In this document: in pieces, positions 28,368-38,931 of the stretch
Position numbering within the stretch: position 1 is the first letter of the stretch
Layout: every line of letters starts with the position of its first letter
Assembly: GCF_023264675.1 (NCBI RefSeq)
Contig: NZ_JAHFVG010000003.1
Location: 62,001-126,000 of the forward strand
Length of the DNA: 64,000 nt
From: Rhodococcus sp. (in: high G+C Gram-positive bacteria)
GTDB taxonomy: Bacteria > Actinomycetota > Actinomycetes > Mycobacteriales > Mycobacteriaceae
Reading direction: 5' to 3'
The notes under the pieces: generated by a model
Told to the model about the DNA's origin: nothing
What the model saw: only the letters and a program-made list of their open reading frames with translations
Database searches by the model: none
Translations under genes and position numbers: made by a program

Positions 28368-29513
28368 GTGCTCACGCATAGCTCGCCGTCGGCAACGCCG
28401 AAAAGCGTCGGCGTCGACGAGTCGCGGAGACCGCCCCTGGCAAAGAGGTTGTCGGCGCGATGGTGGCGCAGGTCGGACGCGCGCTCGACGGCCGTGCTGC
28501 TGAGCACGTCGGGTGCGCTGCCGCTCCCGGCGCTTGCATTGATGTCTCCCGAGTTCCTCGTCGCCGGTGCAATGCCCTACTTGCTGGCGGTGTGGACGTG
28601 GACGTTGATCAGCTTCACCACGACGATCACGATGGGCAGACTCAGCGATCGCAGCTTCGCGATACTCGGATTCTTCGGGATGATCGGCATCGCAGTTGCG
28701 GCATACATCGTCGAGGATCCGGCAACCGCACGTGCGATCGTGACCTTGCTGTCCGCCATTCCAGCCATTGCGGCCATGGCGTCGAGCCCGCGGATCGTGT
28801 TCGCCTTCACCTTCGTCGCAGTGACACTCGCAACGGTGGTGTCTCTGGCCGACGCAACCTCGTTTGCGGCCGCGACGGTCGCCTGCGCGGTCGGGGTCGT
28901 CGTGATCGCGATTCCCGTTTTCATGGTGGCAGCGCTACGCCAATCGTTGGAACGAGCGCTCGTCCGCGCAGCACGCCTGGCGGAGATCGACCCACTGACG
29001 GGTCTTTTCAACAGGCGAGGACTGTATGCGAGGACCGAGGATGTGCTCATGTCGGCCGCCGAACGGGGAATCAGAATCGGTTGTGCCGTCGTTGACGTCG
29101 ACCACTTCAAATCCATCAACGATCGTCGCGGACACGCGTGCGGCGACGCTGTTCTCGTCGAGACGGTGGCGATCATCGATGCGTCGATCCCGTCGGATGC
29201 AGTCGTCGCCCGACTGGGCGGAGAAGAGTTCGTCATCATCGCCCCCACCGGTTCGGCCGAGGCCTGGAACGACGTGGTCGAGACGATCCGCAAGGAAGTG
29301 GAGAGTGCCGAGAACGTCACCATCAGCGCGGGCGCAGTGACTGCGCTCGTCGAAATCGACGTCCGAGGGTCCGGCTTGTCTGCAGCGTCGATCCTCGACA
29401 ATCTGTCCGCTACCGCTGACACGATGCTGTACCGCGCGAAAGCGGGTGGAAGAAATCAGATCGTGTGCGACGTCGCGGCCGCGGTTCGTCTCGGTGTCCG
29501 TCCGCGGCTGTGA
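28368..29513 (+). CDS. Membrane-bound GGDEF diguanylate cyclase
   Basis: The product is 381 residues. A hydrophobic N-terminal half with about five to six membrane helices (from VLLSTSGALPLPALALM to VVVIAIPVFMVAAL) precedes a GGDEF domain (about 210-370). ARLGGEEF is the active site and VDVDHFKSINDRRGHACGD the metal/substrate segment; the I-site position reads IPSD, not RxxD. The second GTG (28368) was chosen over 28362 because GGAGG overlaps the latter. It follows the EAL-DICT gene by 36 bp, so a synthase and a hydrolase are probably co-transcribed. It ends 12 bp from a convergent gene. Confidence 0.9.
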   Translation: MLTHSSPSATPKSVGVDESRRPPLAKRLSARWWRRSDARSTAVLLSTSGALPLPALALMSPEFLVAGAMPYLLAVWTWTLISFTTTITMGRLSDRSFAILGFFGMIGIAVAAYIVEDPATARAIVTLLSAIPAIAAMASSPRIVFAFTFVAVTLATVVSLADATSFAAATVACAVGVVVIAIPVFMVAALRQSLERALVRAARLAEIDPLTGLFNRRGLYARTEDVLMSAAERGIRIGCAVVDVDHFKSINDRRGHACGDAVLVETVAIIDASIPSDAVVARLGGEEFVIIAPTGSAEAWNDVVETIRKEVESAENVTISAGAVTALVEIDVRGSGLSAASILDNLSATADTMLYRAKAGGRNQIVCDVAAAVRLGVRPRL

Positions 29514-29525
29514 CGGCTGAACTCG

Positions 29526-30494
29526 TCACGGATTGGGTACTGGTGGGACCAGCGGTAGTTCACCCTGTTCCGAACTCTCCGTTGTCATCTCGCCGGAGCC
29601 GTCGACCCGTTGTTTCGGGCGTTGCTCCGCGTCCTGCGTCGATTCTCCTCCGAGTCCATCACGGTTGGAATCTCCCGGGAGCACACTGTCGAGAGCACGC
29701 GGCACGAGCCACCACGTCAACGCTCCGAAGAGGATCAGGATGTTCGCCCATTGCAGCACTGTCGCTGCACTGTCCTGGGTGAACACGCGATCGAGGGCTT
29801 GGACGTTCATGATCAGACCGTGGACGAGGACGAGCACCCACAGCCGACGGTATTTGTAGTAGACCCAGACCGCGGCCGCTCCCCAGCAGAAGGCCCAGAG
29901 AAACCCGCCGAAGCCGAAGTACAAGTACAGAACGCCGCGCATGGCACCGGCGAGCACCATTATCCAACCGAGCGGAATTCGGCCGATCAGCAGTAGCACC
30001 GGCAGAGCAGCCAGAAGCGGCTCTTCCCTCAACCCCGCCGACAATGCCGAGACCACGGCCAGCCAGTCCGATTCGACCACTGCGGGAGCCGAGAGTGCGA
30101 ACCGCGCGGCGCCAAGCCGATCGAGGGCAAGCGCAACAGCCGAGGAGGCGGCGATGGCAGCACACCATGCCACGCCCATATCGAGCGCAGTTCCGCGACG
30201 GATCGGCAGACCTTCGCCCAGCGATGCCTTTCGTACCCGCAACACCACGGCGACAGCGATCAGTCCCGCAGCCAACTGAATCGCTGCAACAAGCAGGTCT
30301 GCGCCCTGGTCCGATGTGGACAGAACGGGAGTCGGCGCGTCGGGTCGACTCCATCGCCACACTGCGCCGAGCACACTGATCGAGTAGAGCGTGAGCCACG
30401 CCGACACCAGGAGCGCGACGAGCGCCACGGTCAGCAGGGGGTTGGGGCGGACGGCAACACCGATTCGCGAGAACAGTCCAGTCCTGTTCTGCAT
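29526..30494 (-). CDS. CPBP-like polytopic membrane protein, motifs partly degenerate
   Basis: The product is 322 residues with about seven to eight hydrophobic helices and a polar, acidic C-terminal tail. GLREEPLLAALPVLLLIGR and VLVLVHGLIMNVQ resemble the CPBP (Abi, Rce1-type) intramembrane protease motifs. However, EExxxR lacks its arginine, the FxxxH motif is not recognisable, and the last His-Asn pair is one residue further apart than usual. Catalysis is therefore doubtful and even the family call is tentative. ATG 30494 has GAGG upstream. It is divergent from the DUF4436 gene. Confidence 0.6.
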   Translation of the reverse strand: MQNRTGLFSRIGVAVRPNPLLTVALVALLVSAWLTLYSISVLGAVWRWSRPDAPTPVLSTSDQGADLLVAAIQLAAGLIAVAVVLRVRKASLGEGLPIRRGTALDMGVAWCAAIAASSAVALALDRLGAARFALSAPAVVESDWLAVVSALSAGLREEPLLAALPVLLLIGRIPLGWIMVLAGAMRGVLYLYFGFGGFLWAFCWGAAAVWVYYKYRRLWVLVLVHGLIMNVQALDRVFTQDSAATVLQWANILILFGALTWWLVPRALDSVLPGDSNRDGLGGESTQDAEQRPKQRVDGSGEMTTESSEQGELPLVPPVPNP

Positions 30495-30706
30495 CGATCG
30501 TGGCCTCCTCGCGTCGTGTCGTCGTCGTTGGATTCGGATCTGTCTACCACGTCGGTACCCCCGGTAGGCGACGAAAATCTCCGGTCGGACTTTTTGCGGG
30601 CCGTCCGGCCTCCCGGACGCGCACTCACACTTAGACTGATCCGATACATCGGCGCGCGGCGCCGGTTCACGCACGATTTCGAATCGGCACGGAGAGGACC
30701 GCATCG

Positions 30707-31552
30707 GTGAGCCCTCTCGGACAGTCGAATTCACGGTGGAAACTCGGCGGGATCGTCTTCGTCGTATTACTCGCGTACATCGGAGTATTGGTTGCCTACG
30801 GGGCGAGCAATACGAACGAGTCGACCGATACTCGTAGTCCTGCTTCCGATGGACTTCTCGTGTACCTCGACATCGGCTCGGTCGACGGCGCAGCATTTTC
30901 GGTCGATGCCACGGTGTCGGTCTATCCCGGAGTAGACCTGCTTTCGAGCGAGGGTTACCTGAAGAATCAGTTGACGGTCGATCTGTCGCCTCTGGCGTCG
31001 GAAAGCAGGCTCGTGTTCCCGGCCGGAATGGAGATTTCTCCGTCCTCGGCCACGATCTACAGCGACGGGGACATACGCGCCTGGCCGTTCGACAGCTATC
31101 GCGCGCAGTCGGTGGTGGTCACAGCGTCCACGATGGTGGATTCGACACCGGTGTCTGTGCCGACCGTCGTTGCTGTCACAAACTCACTGACGGGCTGGAA
31201 CATCGATTCCGGAGCGCAGGATCAGATCGGCGGCGCCGGATTCGACATCACGGTGAACCGCAATGTCGTCTCGAAGGTGTACGACCTTGCGATCTGCGTT
31301 GTGCTGCTCGCGTTGCCGATGTGCGCTCTGTTCGTAGCCGTGAACACGGTGCGCGGGCGCAAAAAGTTTCAGCCTCCGATGGTGACGTGGTTCGCCGTCA
31401 TGCTGTTCGCTGTCCTGCCGATCAGAAATCTTCTTCCGGGAGCCCCGCCGATCGGGTCGTGGGTCGACTACGCCGTAGTCCTGTGGGTGGTCCTCGGGTT
31501 GATCACCGCGATGATTGTGTACGTCTACACGTGGTGGCGCGACGCCCCCTGA
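30707..31552 (+). CDS. DUF4436 membrane protein
   Basis: The product is 281 residues from a GTG with GAGAGGA upstream. There is one N-terminal membrane helix (about 13-33), a beta-rich extracytoplasmic region of about 170 residues (YLDIGSVDGAAFSVDATVSV; DIRAWPFDSYRAQSVVV) and three C-terminal helices. The DxAWPFDxY phrase and the arrangement are typical of DUF4436, common in Mycobacterium and Rhodococcus and of unknown function. It lies 57 bp upstream of furA but has no obvious link to it. Confidence 0.85.
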   Translation: MSPLGQSNSRWKLGGIVFVVLLAYIGVLVAYGASNTNESTDTRSPASDGLLVYLDIGSVDGAAFSVDATVSVYPGVDLLSSEGYLKNQLTVDLSPLASESRLVFPAGMEISPSSATIYSDGDIRAWPFDSYRAQSVVVTASTMVDSTPVSVPTVVAVTNSLTGWNIDSGAQDQIGGAGFDITVNRNVVSKVYDLAICVVLLALPMCALFVAVNTVRGRKKFQPPMVTWFAVMLFAVLPIRNLLPGAPPIGSWVDYAVVLWVVLGLITAMIVYVYTWWRDAP

Positions 31553-31581
31553 CGTCCGTGAACTGCACTGATCCGTCGATA

Positions 31582-31596
31582 CTTGACTTGTTCAAG
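31582..31596 (+). promoter_or_regulatory. Probable FurA operator/promoter of furA-katG
   Basis: CTTGA-CTTGT-TCAAG is a perfect dyad inside the AT-rich CTTGACTTGTTCAAGAAAAG just before furA. The layout resembles the mycobacterial furA regulatory sequence (TTGACT followed by an AAGAAAAG/CAGAAAAG run close to the start codon), where FurA represses its own furA-katG transcript. TTGACT could be the -35 box, leaving a very short leader before the ATG at 31610. Confidence 0.65.
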
Positions 31597-31609
31597 AAAA
31601 GAGTGTGAC

Positions 31610-32062
31610 ATGGCACTCATGCAATCGAGGACGGCACATTCGGAGCAACTGAGGGCAGCGTCCCTCCGTGTGACACAACCCCGTCTCGCAGTCCTCGACA
31701 CCGTTACCGAGAACCCGCACGCCGACACCGAGACGGTCTATCGAATCGTCCGCGAGAGCCTTCCTGTCGTCTCGCGTCAAGCGGTGTACGACGTGCTTGC
31801 GGCACTCACCACGGCGGGTCTGCTGCGGCGGATTCAGCCGTCGGGCACGGTAGCGCGTTACGAAACCCGAGTCGGCGACAACCACCATCACGTGGTGTGC
31901 AGGTCGTGTGGCGTCATCGCCGATGTCGATTGCGCGGTAGGCGAGGCCCCTTGCCTCGACGCCTCGCAAGCGCACGGCTTTTCCATAGACGAGGCCGAGG
32001 TCGTCTACTGGGGCATATGCCCTGGATGCTCGGCCCCCCAGAGTTCGCGACCTCGGTCGTGA
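31610..32062 (+). CDS. furA: Fur-family regulator FurA
   Basis: The product is 150 residues. The winged helix (SLRVTQPRLAVLDTV, SRQAVYDVLAALTTAGLLRR) is followed by the dimer/metal domain with HHHVVCRSCG and CPGC, two CxxC zinc motifs. It is immediately upstream of katG (34 bp), the arrangement of mycobacterial furA-katG, where FurA is a redox-sensitive repressor of the catalase-peroxidase. ATG 31610 is preceded by AAAAGAG; an ATG at 31619 is possible. Confidence 0.94.
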   Translation: MALMQSRTAHSEQLRAASLRVTQPRLAVLDTVTENPHADTETVYRIVRESLPVVSRQAVYDVLAALTTAGLLRRIQPSGTVARYETRVGDNHHHVVCRSCGVIADVDCAVGEAPCLDASQAHGFSIDEAEVVYWGICPGCSAPQSSRPRS

Positions 32063-34330
<2,268 letters not shown>

Positions 34331-34340
34331 TTTCGTTCGT

Positions 34341-34392
34341 CACGACGTGGGCCCCGCAGAAGCCGAACGGCTTCTGCGGGGCCCACGTCGTG
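34341..34392. terminator. 52-bp perfect inverted repeat, likely bidirectional terminator
   Basis: A perfect 25-bp stem (CACGACGTGGGCCCCGCAG continuing AAGCCG) with a 2-base AA apex lies 10 bp after the katG stop and 41 bp from the convergent MFS gene stop. There is no T-tract on either side, typical of I-shaped actinobacterial terminators. Its symmetry suits termination from both directions. Confidence 0.9.
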
Positions 34393-34433
34393 TGGCCTGG
34401 CAGTGTTCGATCCACGACTCAGGATGCCTTCGG

Positions 34434-35594
34434 TCAGGAAGGGAAGGCGCCGCGGCAGAAAACGGACACTGTCATTCCCGCGGCGATTGCCGCGGCGCCG
34501 ATCCACACCAACGCAGACACGCCCATCGACGTGATCACGACGCCACCGATGGCCGCTCCCCCGGCGATTCCGATGTTGGATGTCGCGTTCACCCAGGCTC
34601 CGGCCATCTCCGGAGAAGTCGACCGTGTGCGCACCGCCGCCGACTGATACATCGATGGAACTCCGCCGAATGCACCGCTCCACAGGCATATCGCTGTCAC
34701 AAGTGCAGCGAACCATACGTCGAGTAGCCCCATGAGTACCAGGGCGACGATCACGATAGCCAGCACCGTAAGCGTGGTCCGGCGAGGACTGGCGTCGAGA
34801 GTTCTTCCTGTCAGCCATAACCCGACCAGGCCACAGCAGCCGAACACGAACAACCATGGGCCGACAGATGACGCTGACGCTCCCGAATCCAACAATCGCA
34901 CGGCAATGTAGGTGTACACCGTGAAGTGGCCGAGGAACGTCAGCGCGTTCGATGCGGCGACCGCCGCCAGATGTTTTCGTGGACCGTTCGAATCGTCGAT
35001 TGCTGTTACCCCGGGCACCGACGGGAGGAATCGAGCGACGAGCAGAACGGTCGACAACGAGAACGCTGCGAGTACGACGAACGAGGCGCGCCAGCCCAAC
35101 GCGGTTCCCAGCGACGTCGACAAGGGAACGCCGAGTACATACCCCGCGGTAGCGCCACTCGCCGCGAGGGCCAAGCCACGCCCGAGGTGCGCCCTCCCCA
35201 CGAGCCGTGGCACGTAGCCGATGCTCAGCGAGAAGAACAACGCGTGCGCGATACCTCCGACAACTCGACCGGCGGCGACGACGGTCAGAGATGGCGCAGC
35301 TGCCACGACCAGGTTGCTGACCACGTACCCCGCTATCGTCGAGAGCAGAAGGGGTTTCCGGGGCATCGCCTGGGAGAGGACCGTCAACGGAACGGCAAGT
35401 ACGGCCACCAATCCGGCATACACACTGACGAGCAACCCAATTCTCGATTCGGAGACGTCGAAGGATTCTCCGATCGCAGGCAACAGGCCGACCGGCAGCA
35501 TTTCCGTCGTCACAGCGAGGCACGACGCGAGCGCAAGACAGAGCAGACCGCCGATGTTGTTGCGTAGACCCTCACCGGGCGGGGCTGTCACCAT
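34434..35594 (-). CDS. MFS transporter, probable drug/arabinose-type exporter
   Basis: The product is 386 residues with 12 predicted helices. The N-terminal TTEMLPVGLLPAIGESFDVS and the GRVVGGIAHALFFSLSIGY segment are characteristic of the DHA1/AraJ-type MFS efflux branch. The substrate is unknown. ATG 35594 has no visible Shine-Dalgarno sequence; a leaderless message or the GTG one codon later is possible. It is divergent from the ROK regulator across about 50 bp, so the ROK protein may control it. Confidence 0.92.
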   Translation of the reverse strand: MVTAPPGEGLRNNIGGLLCLALASCLAVTTEMLPVGLLPAIGESFDVSESRIGLLVSVYAGLVAVLAVPLTVLSQAMPRKPLLLSTIAGYVVSNLVVAAAPSLTVVAAGRVVGGIAHALFFSLSIGYVPRLVGRAHLGRGLALAASGATAGYVLGVPLSTSLGTALGWRASFVVLAAFSLSTVLLVARFLPSVPGVTAIDDSNGPRKHLAAVAASNALTFLGHFTVYTYIAVRLLDSGASASSVGPWLFVFGCCGLVGLWLTGRTLDASPRRTTLTVLAIVIVALVLMGLLDVWFAALVTAICLWSGAFGGVPSMYQSAAVRTRSTSPEMAGAWVNATSNIGIAGGAAIGGVVITSMGVSALVWIGAAAIAAGMTVSVFCRGAFPS

Positions 35595-35647
35595 GCGAAA
35601 CAAATATACTCACCCGTCGAGGTTAATCAAGTGAGAGGATGGCGCCG

Positions 35648-36835
35648 ATGCCGAACACACAACCCACCTCGTCGCAGGCTCGCTGGCTCGGTGCTGCCCA
35701 ATTGATCGCCGCTGTCCGAGCCGAACCGGGAATCACCCGAGCAGCGGCTGCACAACACCTCGGCATCAGCAGCGGCGGCGCCACCGAACTCGTTGCGCGG
35801 CTGAAGAATGCCGAGTTGCTCGACGAGACCCCCGCGAAGTCGAGCGGCCGCGGACGACCGACCTCGCACCTCGGGCCGCATCCGCGCGGGCCGCTCGTCA
35901 TCGCCGCCGAGCTGCGGACGAACGACTGGAGGCTGGCACTCGCCGACCTCTCGGGCACACCCGTCGTCGATGTCGAGGCTTCGGTCACGCAGTCCGATCC
36001 GCAGAAGCTGTTGTCGGACATGGCGTCGGCGATCAAGAAGGTACACGAGCGTGTCGGAGGAAGAGTCCGGGCGATCTCGGTCTCGGTAGCCGGAACCGTC
36101 AGCGAGAACAGGCTCGTGCAGTTCACCACTCGCGGGTGGTCGGACATCGATCTGACTCCGCTGACGGCCGGCCTTCCCTCGGACGCGGACATCCCACTTC
36201 TGGTCGGCAACGATGCGACCTTGGCGGGGCTGGCGGAAGCGCGCACCGGTTCGGCCCGTGGTGCCACCACCGCGCTTCACCTGATCGTTGCAGTAGGGAT
36301 CGGCGGAACCCTGGTGGTCGACGGCATGCCGGTCACCGGATCCTACGGGGCCGCAGGAGAATACGGTCATATACCGTTCGGCGACAAGAGCCGGAGATGC
36401 CCGTGCGGTGCGCGTGGGTGCTGGGACCTCTCGATCGACGGACGTGCACTGGCAGCGCACCTGGGCGAACGTCAGCCCGAGGATCCTGTCGCATACGCCC
36501 AGGCTTTACTGACGCAGGACAGAAGCGACAATCCGCGCCTGCGAGCCGCTGTGGACGCGGTCGCCGGTGCGCTCGGCACGGGGATCGCCGGCCTCGTCAA
36601 CCTTCACGATCCTGCTGTCGTGACATTGGGAGGGCTTGCGGCGCCCCTCCGCAATGCTGCCCTCGATCGATTCGACGCCGAGTATCTGGACGGGTTGATG
36701 GACTTCAGAAAAGCGTCTCCCCCGCCGATCGTCGACGGAATCCACGGCGACGACGGCCCACTGCACGGCGCCGCGTGCCGAGGAATCGATCACATCACGA
36801 CCGACAGCGGGCTCGCGGAGTGGTCCGTCCGCTGA
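35648..36835 (+). CDS. ROK-family transcriptional regulator
   Basis: The product is 395 residues. An N-terminal winged helix (GITRAAAAQHLGISSGGATE) is followed by a ROK domain with a zinc motif of the CxCGxxGCxE type (CPCGARGCWD) and the conserved HIPFG (EYGHIPFGD). Its presence with an HTH marks it as a NagC/Mlc-type sugar-responsive regulator rather than a free kinase. The start at 35648 uses AGAGG nine bases upstream; the ATG at 35639 abuts that sequence. In the short divergent region CTCAC and GTGAG form a widely spaced repeat, a weak operator candidate. It converges on the TIM-barrel isomerase with a 2-bp gap. Confidence 0.92.
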   Translation: MPNTQPTSSQARWLGAAQLIAAVRAEPGITRAAAAQHLGISSGGATELVARLKNAELLDETPAKSSGRGRPTSHLGPHPRGPLVIAAELRTNDWRLALADLSGTPVVDVEASVTQSDPQKLLSDMASAIKKVHERVGGRVRAISVSVAGTVSENRLVQFTTRGWSDIDLTPLTAGLPSDADIPLLVGNDATLAGLAEARTGSARGATTALHLIVAVGIGGTLVVDGMPVTGSYGAAGEYGHIPFGDKSRRCPCGARGCWDLSIDGRALAAHLGERQPEDPVAYAQALLTQDRSDNPRLRAAVDAVAGALGTGIAGLVNLHDPAVVTLGGLAAPLRNAALDRFDAEYLDGLMDFRKASPPPIVDGIHGDDGPLHGAACRGIDHITTDSGLAEWSVR

Positions 36836-36837
36836 AC

Positions 36838-37803
36838 TCAGATGCTGGCCGGTTGCCAATCCGGAGCGTCGCGAATTACCGCCGCCTTCAGTACGTCGGC
36901 CGAACGCTTTACGCCCTCGGCACCTCCGACCAGCATGTCTTCGTGCTCGATGTTCAACGGGCCGTCGTAGCCTGCCGATCGCAATTCGTACACGAAGTCT
37001 GCCCAGAATGCAGGGCCGCCCGGGTGTCCGAGTCCGAGAGTGACGTAATTCCACGAACGCTCACGCGCTGCCGAGGGCGGCAATGTGTCGAGAATGCCGT
37101 TGATGCCTGCATTCGTCCGGTCGATGCGGGCATCCTTGGCATGAACATGGTAAATCGCATCGCCGAGCGCTCTGATAACCGCGAGGATGTCGGCGCCCAT
37201 CCACATCAGATGCGAGGGATCGAGATTCGCACCGACGGTATCGTCGCCCACAGCTTCTCGCAGGCGCAGCATTGTCGAGACGTTGAAGACGAGTTGTCGG
37301 CCGTGCATCTCCACGGCCAAGCGAACTCCGTTGTCGCGTGCGAAGGAAGCCAGATCCATCCAGTACGGAATTGCGATCTCGTTCCACTGGTAGTCGAGTA
37401 CGTCCAAGGTCTCGGGTGGCCACGACGTCGTGATCCAGTTGGGCGTCATCTCTCCGCGCGCGCCGGGTAGCCCCGACATCAGAACGACGGTTGGAACACC
37501 CAACTGGCCTGCAAGGGTGATGGATTCACGCACAACTCGGTCGTGCTCGGTTCCATTGACCGGGTGAAGCTGATTGCCGTTGGCGTTGAGCGCGCTGAGC
37601 GTGAGACCACGATCGGCGATCGAACCGGCGAATGCCTCACGTGCACCAGCCGATCGAACAAGGCCGGGGAGATCGACGTGTGGAGCTTCGGACCAGTTGC
37701 CCGTCGCAACCTCGACGGTGTCGAGTCCGAGACTCTGCGCCAGATCGAGTGCCTCCGTGAACGGCAACCGGCCGACCGAATCGGTGATGAGCCCCAACTG
37801 CAT
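36838..37803 (-). CDS. Sugar phosphate isomerase/epimerase-family TIM barrel protein
   Basis: The product is 321 residues, AP-endonuclease-2 fold. Metal-ligand candidates appear in order: Glu in AVEMHGRQLVF, Asp/His in GANLDPSHLMWMG, His in YHVHAKDARID and Glu in LNIEHEDM. Such enzymes isomerise, epimerise or dehydrate sugars and inositol derivatives. It is the last gene of the minus-strand set with the Gfo/Idh/MocA dehydrogenase and the IolE-like protein, separated from the former by a strong hairpin. The substrate is probably a polyol or keto-inositol, by context only. Confidence 0.9.
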   Translation of the reverse strand: MQLGLITDSVGRLPFTEALDLAQSLGLDTVEVATGNWSEAPHVDLPGLVRSAGAREAFAGSIADRGLTLSALNANGNQLHPVNGTEHDRVVRESITLAGQLGVPTVVLMSGLPGARGEMTPNWITTSWPPETLDVLDYQWNEIAIPYWMDLASFARDNGVRLAVEMHGRQLVFNVSTMLRLREAVGDDTVGANLDPSHLMWMGADILAVIRALGDAIYHVHAKDARIDRTNAGINGILDTLPPSAARERSWNYVTLGLGHPGGPAFWADFVYELRSAGYDGPLNIEHEDMLVGGAEGVKRSADVLKAAVIRDAPDWQPASI

Positions 37804-37824
37804 TTCGCTTGCCTCTCCAGAAGA

Positions 37825-37854
37825 TCGCCACGCGAGGCATTTCTCGCGTGGCGA
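37825..37854 (-). terminator. Perfect 12-bp hairpin between two genes of the same operon
   Basis: TCGCCACGCGAG-GCATTT-CTCGCGTGGCGA, a perfect 12-bp stem with a 6-nt loop, lies after the dehydrogenase stop and before the isomerase start. In this orientation it could be a partial terminator or an mRNA-stabilising end that sets the ratio between the upstream dehydrogenase and the downstream isomerase. No U-run follows. Confidence 0.65.
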
Positions 37855-37877
37855 CCGAGTGAATCGAAGTGTTCAGG

Positions 37878-38903
37878 TCAGATGGACGAACGGTCGACCA
37901 TCTCGACGGCTACGCGCTCGCCGGTCTCGAGGGACTTGACGCCCGCGGCGCACACTGCAGCAGCGGCGTATCCGTCCCATGCGCCGGGTCCATCGATGTA
38001 GTTTCCGGTCTCGGCGCCTGCCTTGACCGCGTTCACCCAACGCTGGATCTCGGTGTCGTACGCCTGCCCGAACCGCTCCTTGAACGACGGAGTGATGGTG
38101 CCACCCCAGCTTCCAGGCGCGGTCTTGCGCACCAGGCCGACGTCGAGGCCGATCATCGCGCTGCCGCGTTCGGCGACGACCTCGGTGCGGACCTCGTAGG
38201 CGACGCCGGTGGTGACGAACACCTCGGCGTCGACATGGCGTCCGGACTCCGTTGCGAACAGCGCGATCTGGGGGTCCTGGAGTCCCTCGGGGGCGTTGGG
38301 GTTCGCGGATGGCTTGATGATCTGGACCGAGGTGATCTCCTCGTCCAGCAGGAAGCGCGTGACATCGACCTCGTGGACGAGCGAGTCCTTGACGACCATC
38401 GCGCTGTCGAAGTTCGACGGAACCGTAGGGTTGCGATGGGCACAGTGCACGACGAGCGGTCGCCCGATGTCCCCGGAATCGATCAGTGCCTTCAGCTCGG
38501 CGTATTCGTTGTCGAAACGACGCATGAAACCGACCTGAATCAGAGTTTTACCCAGTGCCGCTTCGGCTTTGACAACGGCGAGCGAAGTTTCGACGTCCGT
38601 GGTGAGCGGCTTCTCGCACATGACAGGCTTTCCGTGCTCGAGGCACGCGAGGAGTTGCTTCTCGTGGGTAGGGCCTGGCGTTGCAAGAAGGACTGCGTCG
38701 ACCTCTGGATCGGCGATGGCGTCGAGTGGATCGGCAACGACTCGACAACCGGGGATTGTCGACGCCAGCTCTTCGGCCTTGTCGAGGAAGTAATCGTTCA
38801 CCACGGCAACGCGAGCTCCGGCGATCGTGGACGTGATGCGCGCGACGTGATCGGCACCCATCATCCCGACACCAAGGACGGCAATGCGCAATTCGTTGGA
38901 CAT
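37878..38903 (-). CDS. Gfo/Idh/MocA-family dehydrogenase, inositol 2-dehydrogenase-like
   Basis: The product is 341 residues. The Rossmann motif [13 protein letters not shown] is at the N-terminus, the family EKP motif is in MCEKPLTTD, and catalytic HxxD-type residues sit in [14 protein letters not shown]. It should oxidise myo-inositol or a related polyol/sugar with NAD(P)+. ATG 38903 is preceded by AAGAGA. It lies 28 bp downstream of the IolE-like gene, a pairing typical of inositol catabolism, but iolC, iolD and iolB are not in the window, so the exact substrate stays open. Confidence 0.9.
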   Translation of the reverse strand: MSNELRIAVLGVGMMGADHVARITSTIAGARVAVVNDYFLDKAEELASTIPGCRVVADPLDAIADPEVDAVLLATPGPTHEKQLLACLEHGKPVMCEKPLTTDVETSLAVVKAEAALGKTLIQVGFMRRFDNEYAELKALIDSGDIGRPLVVHCAHRNPTVPSNFDSAMVVKDSLVHEVDVTRFLLDEEITSVQIIKPSANPNAPEGLQDPQIALFATESGRHVDAEVFVTTGVAYEVRTEVVAERGSAMIGLDVGLVRKTAPGSWGGTITPSFKERFGQAYDTEIQRWVNAVKAGAETGNYIDGPGAWDGYAAAAVCAAGVKSLETGERVAVEMVDRSSI

Positions 38904-38931
38904 GAAATCTCTTTCGGTAGTGATCAGCGTC

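Noticed and set aside
35595-35647. CTCAC...GTGAG repeat as a ROK operator
   Set aside because: Arms of only 5 bp with a long gap are expected by chance; kept only as a remark in the ROK entry.
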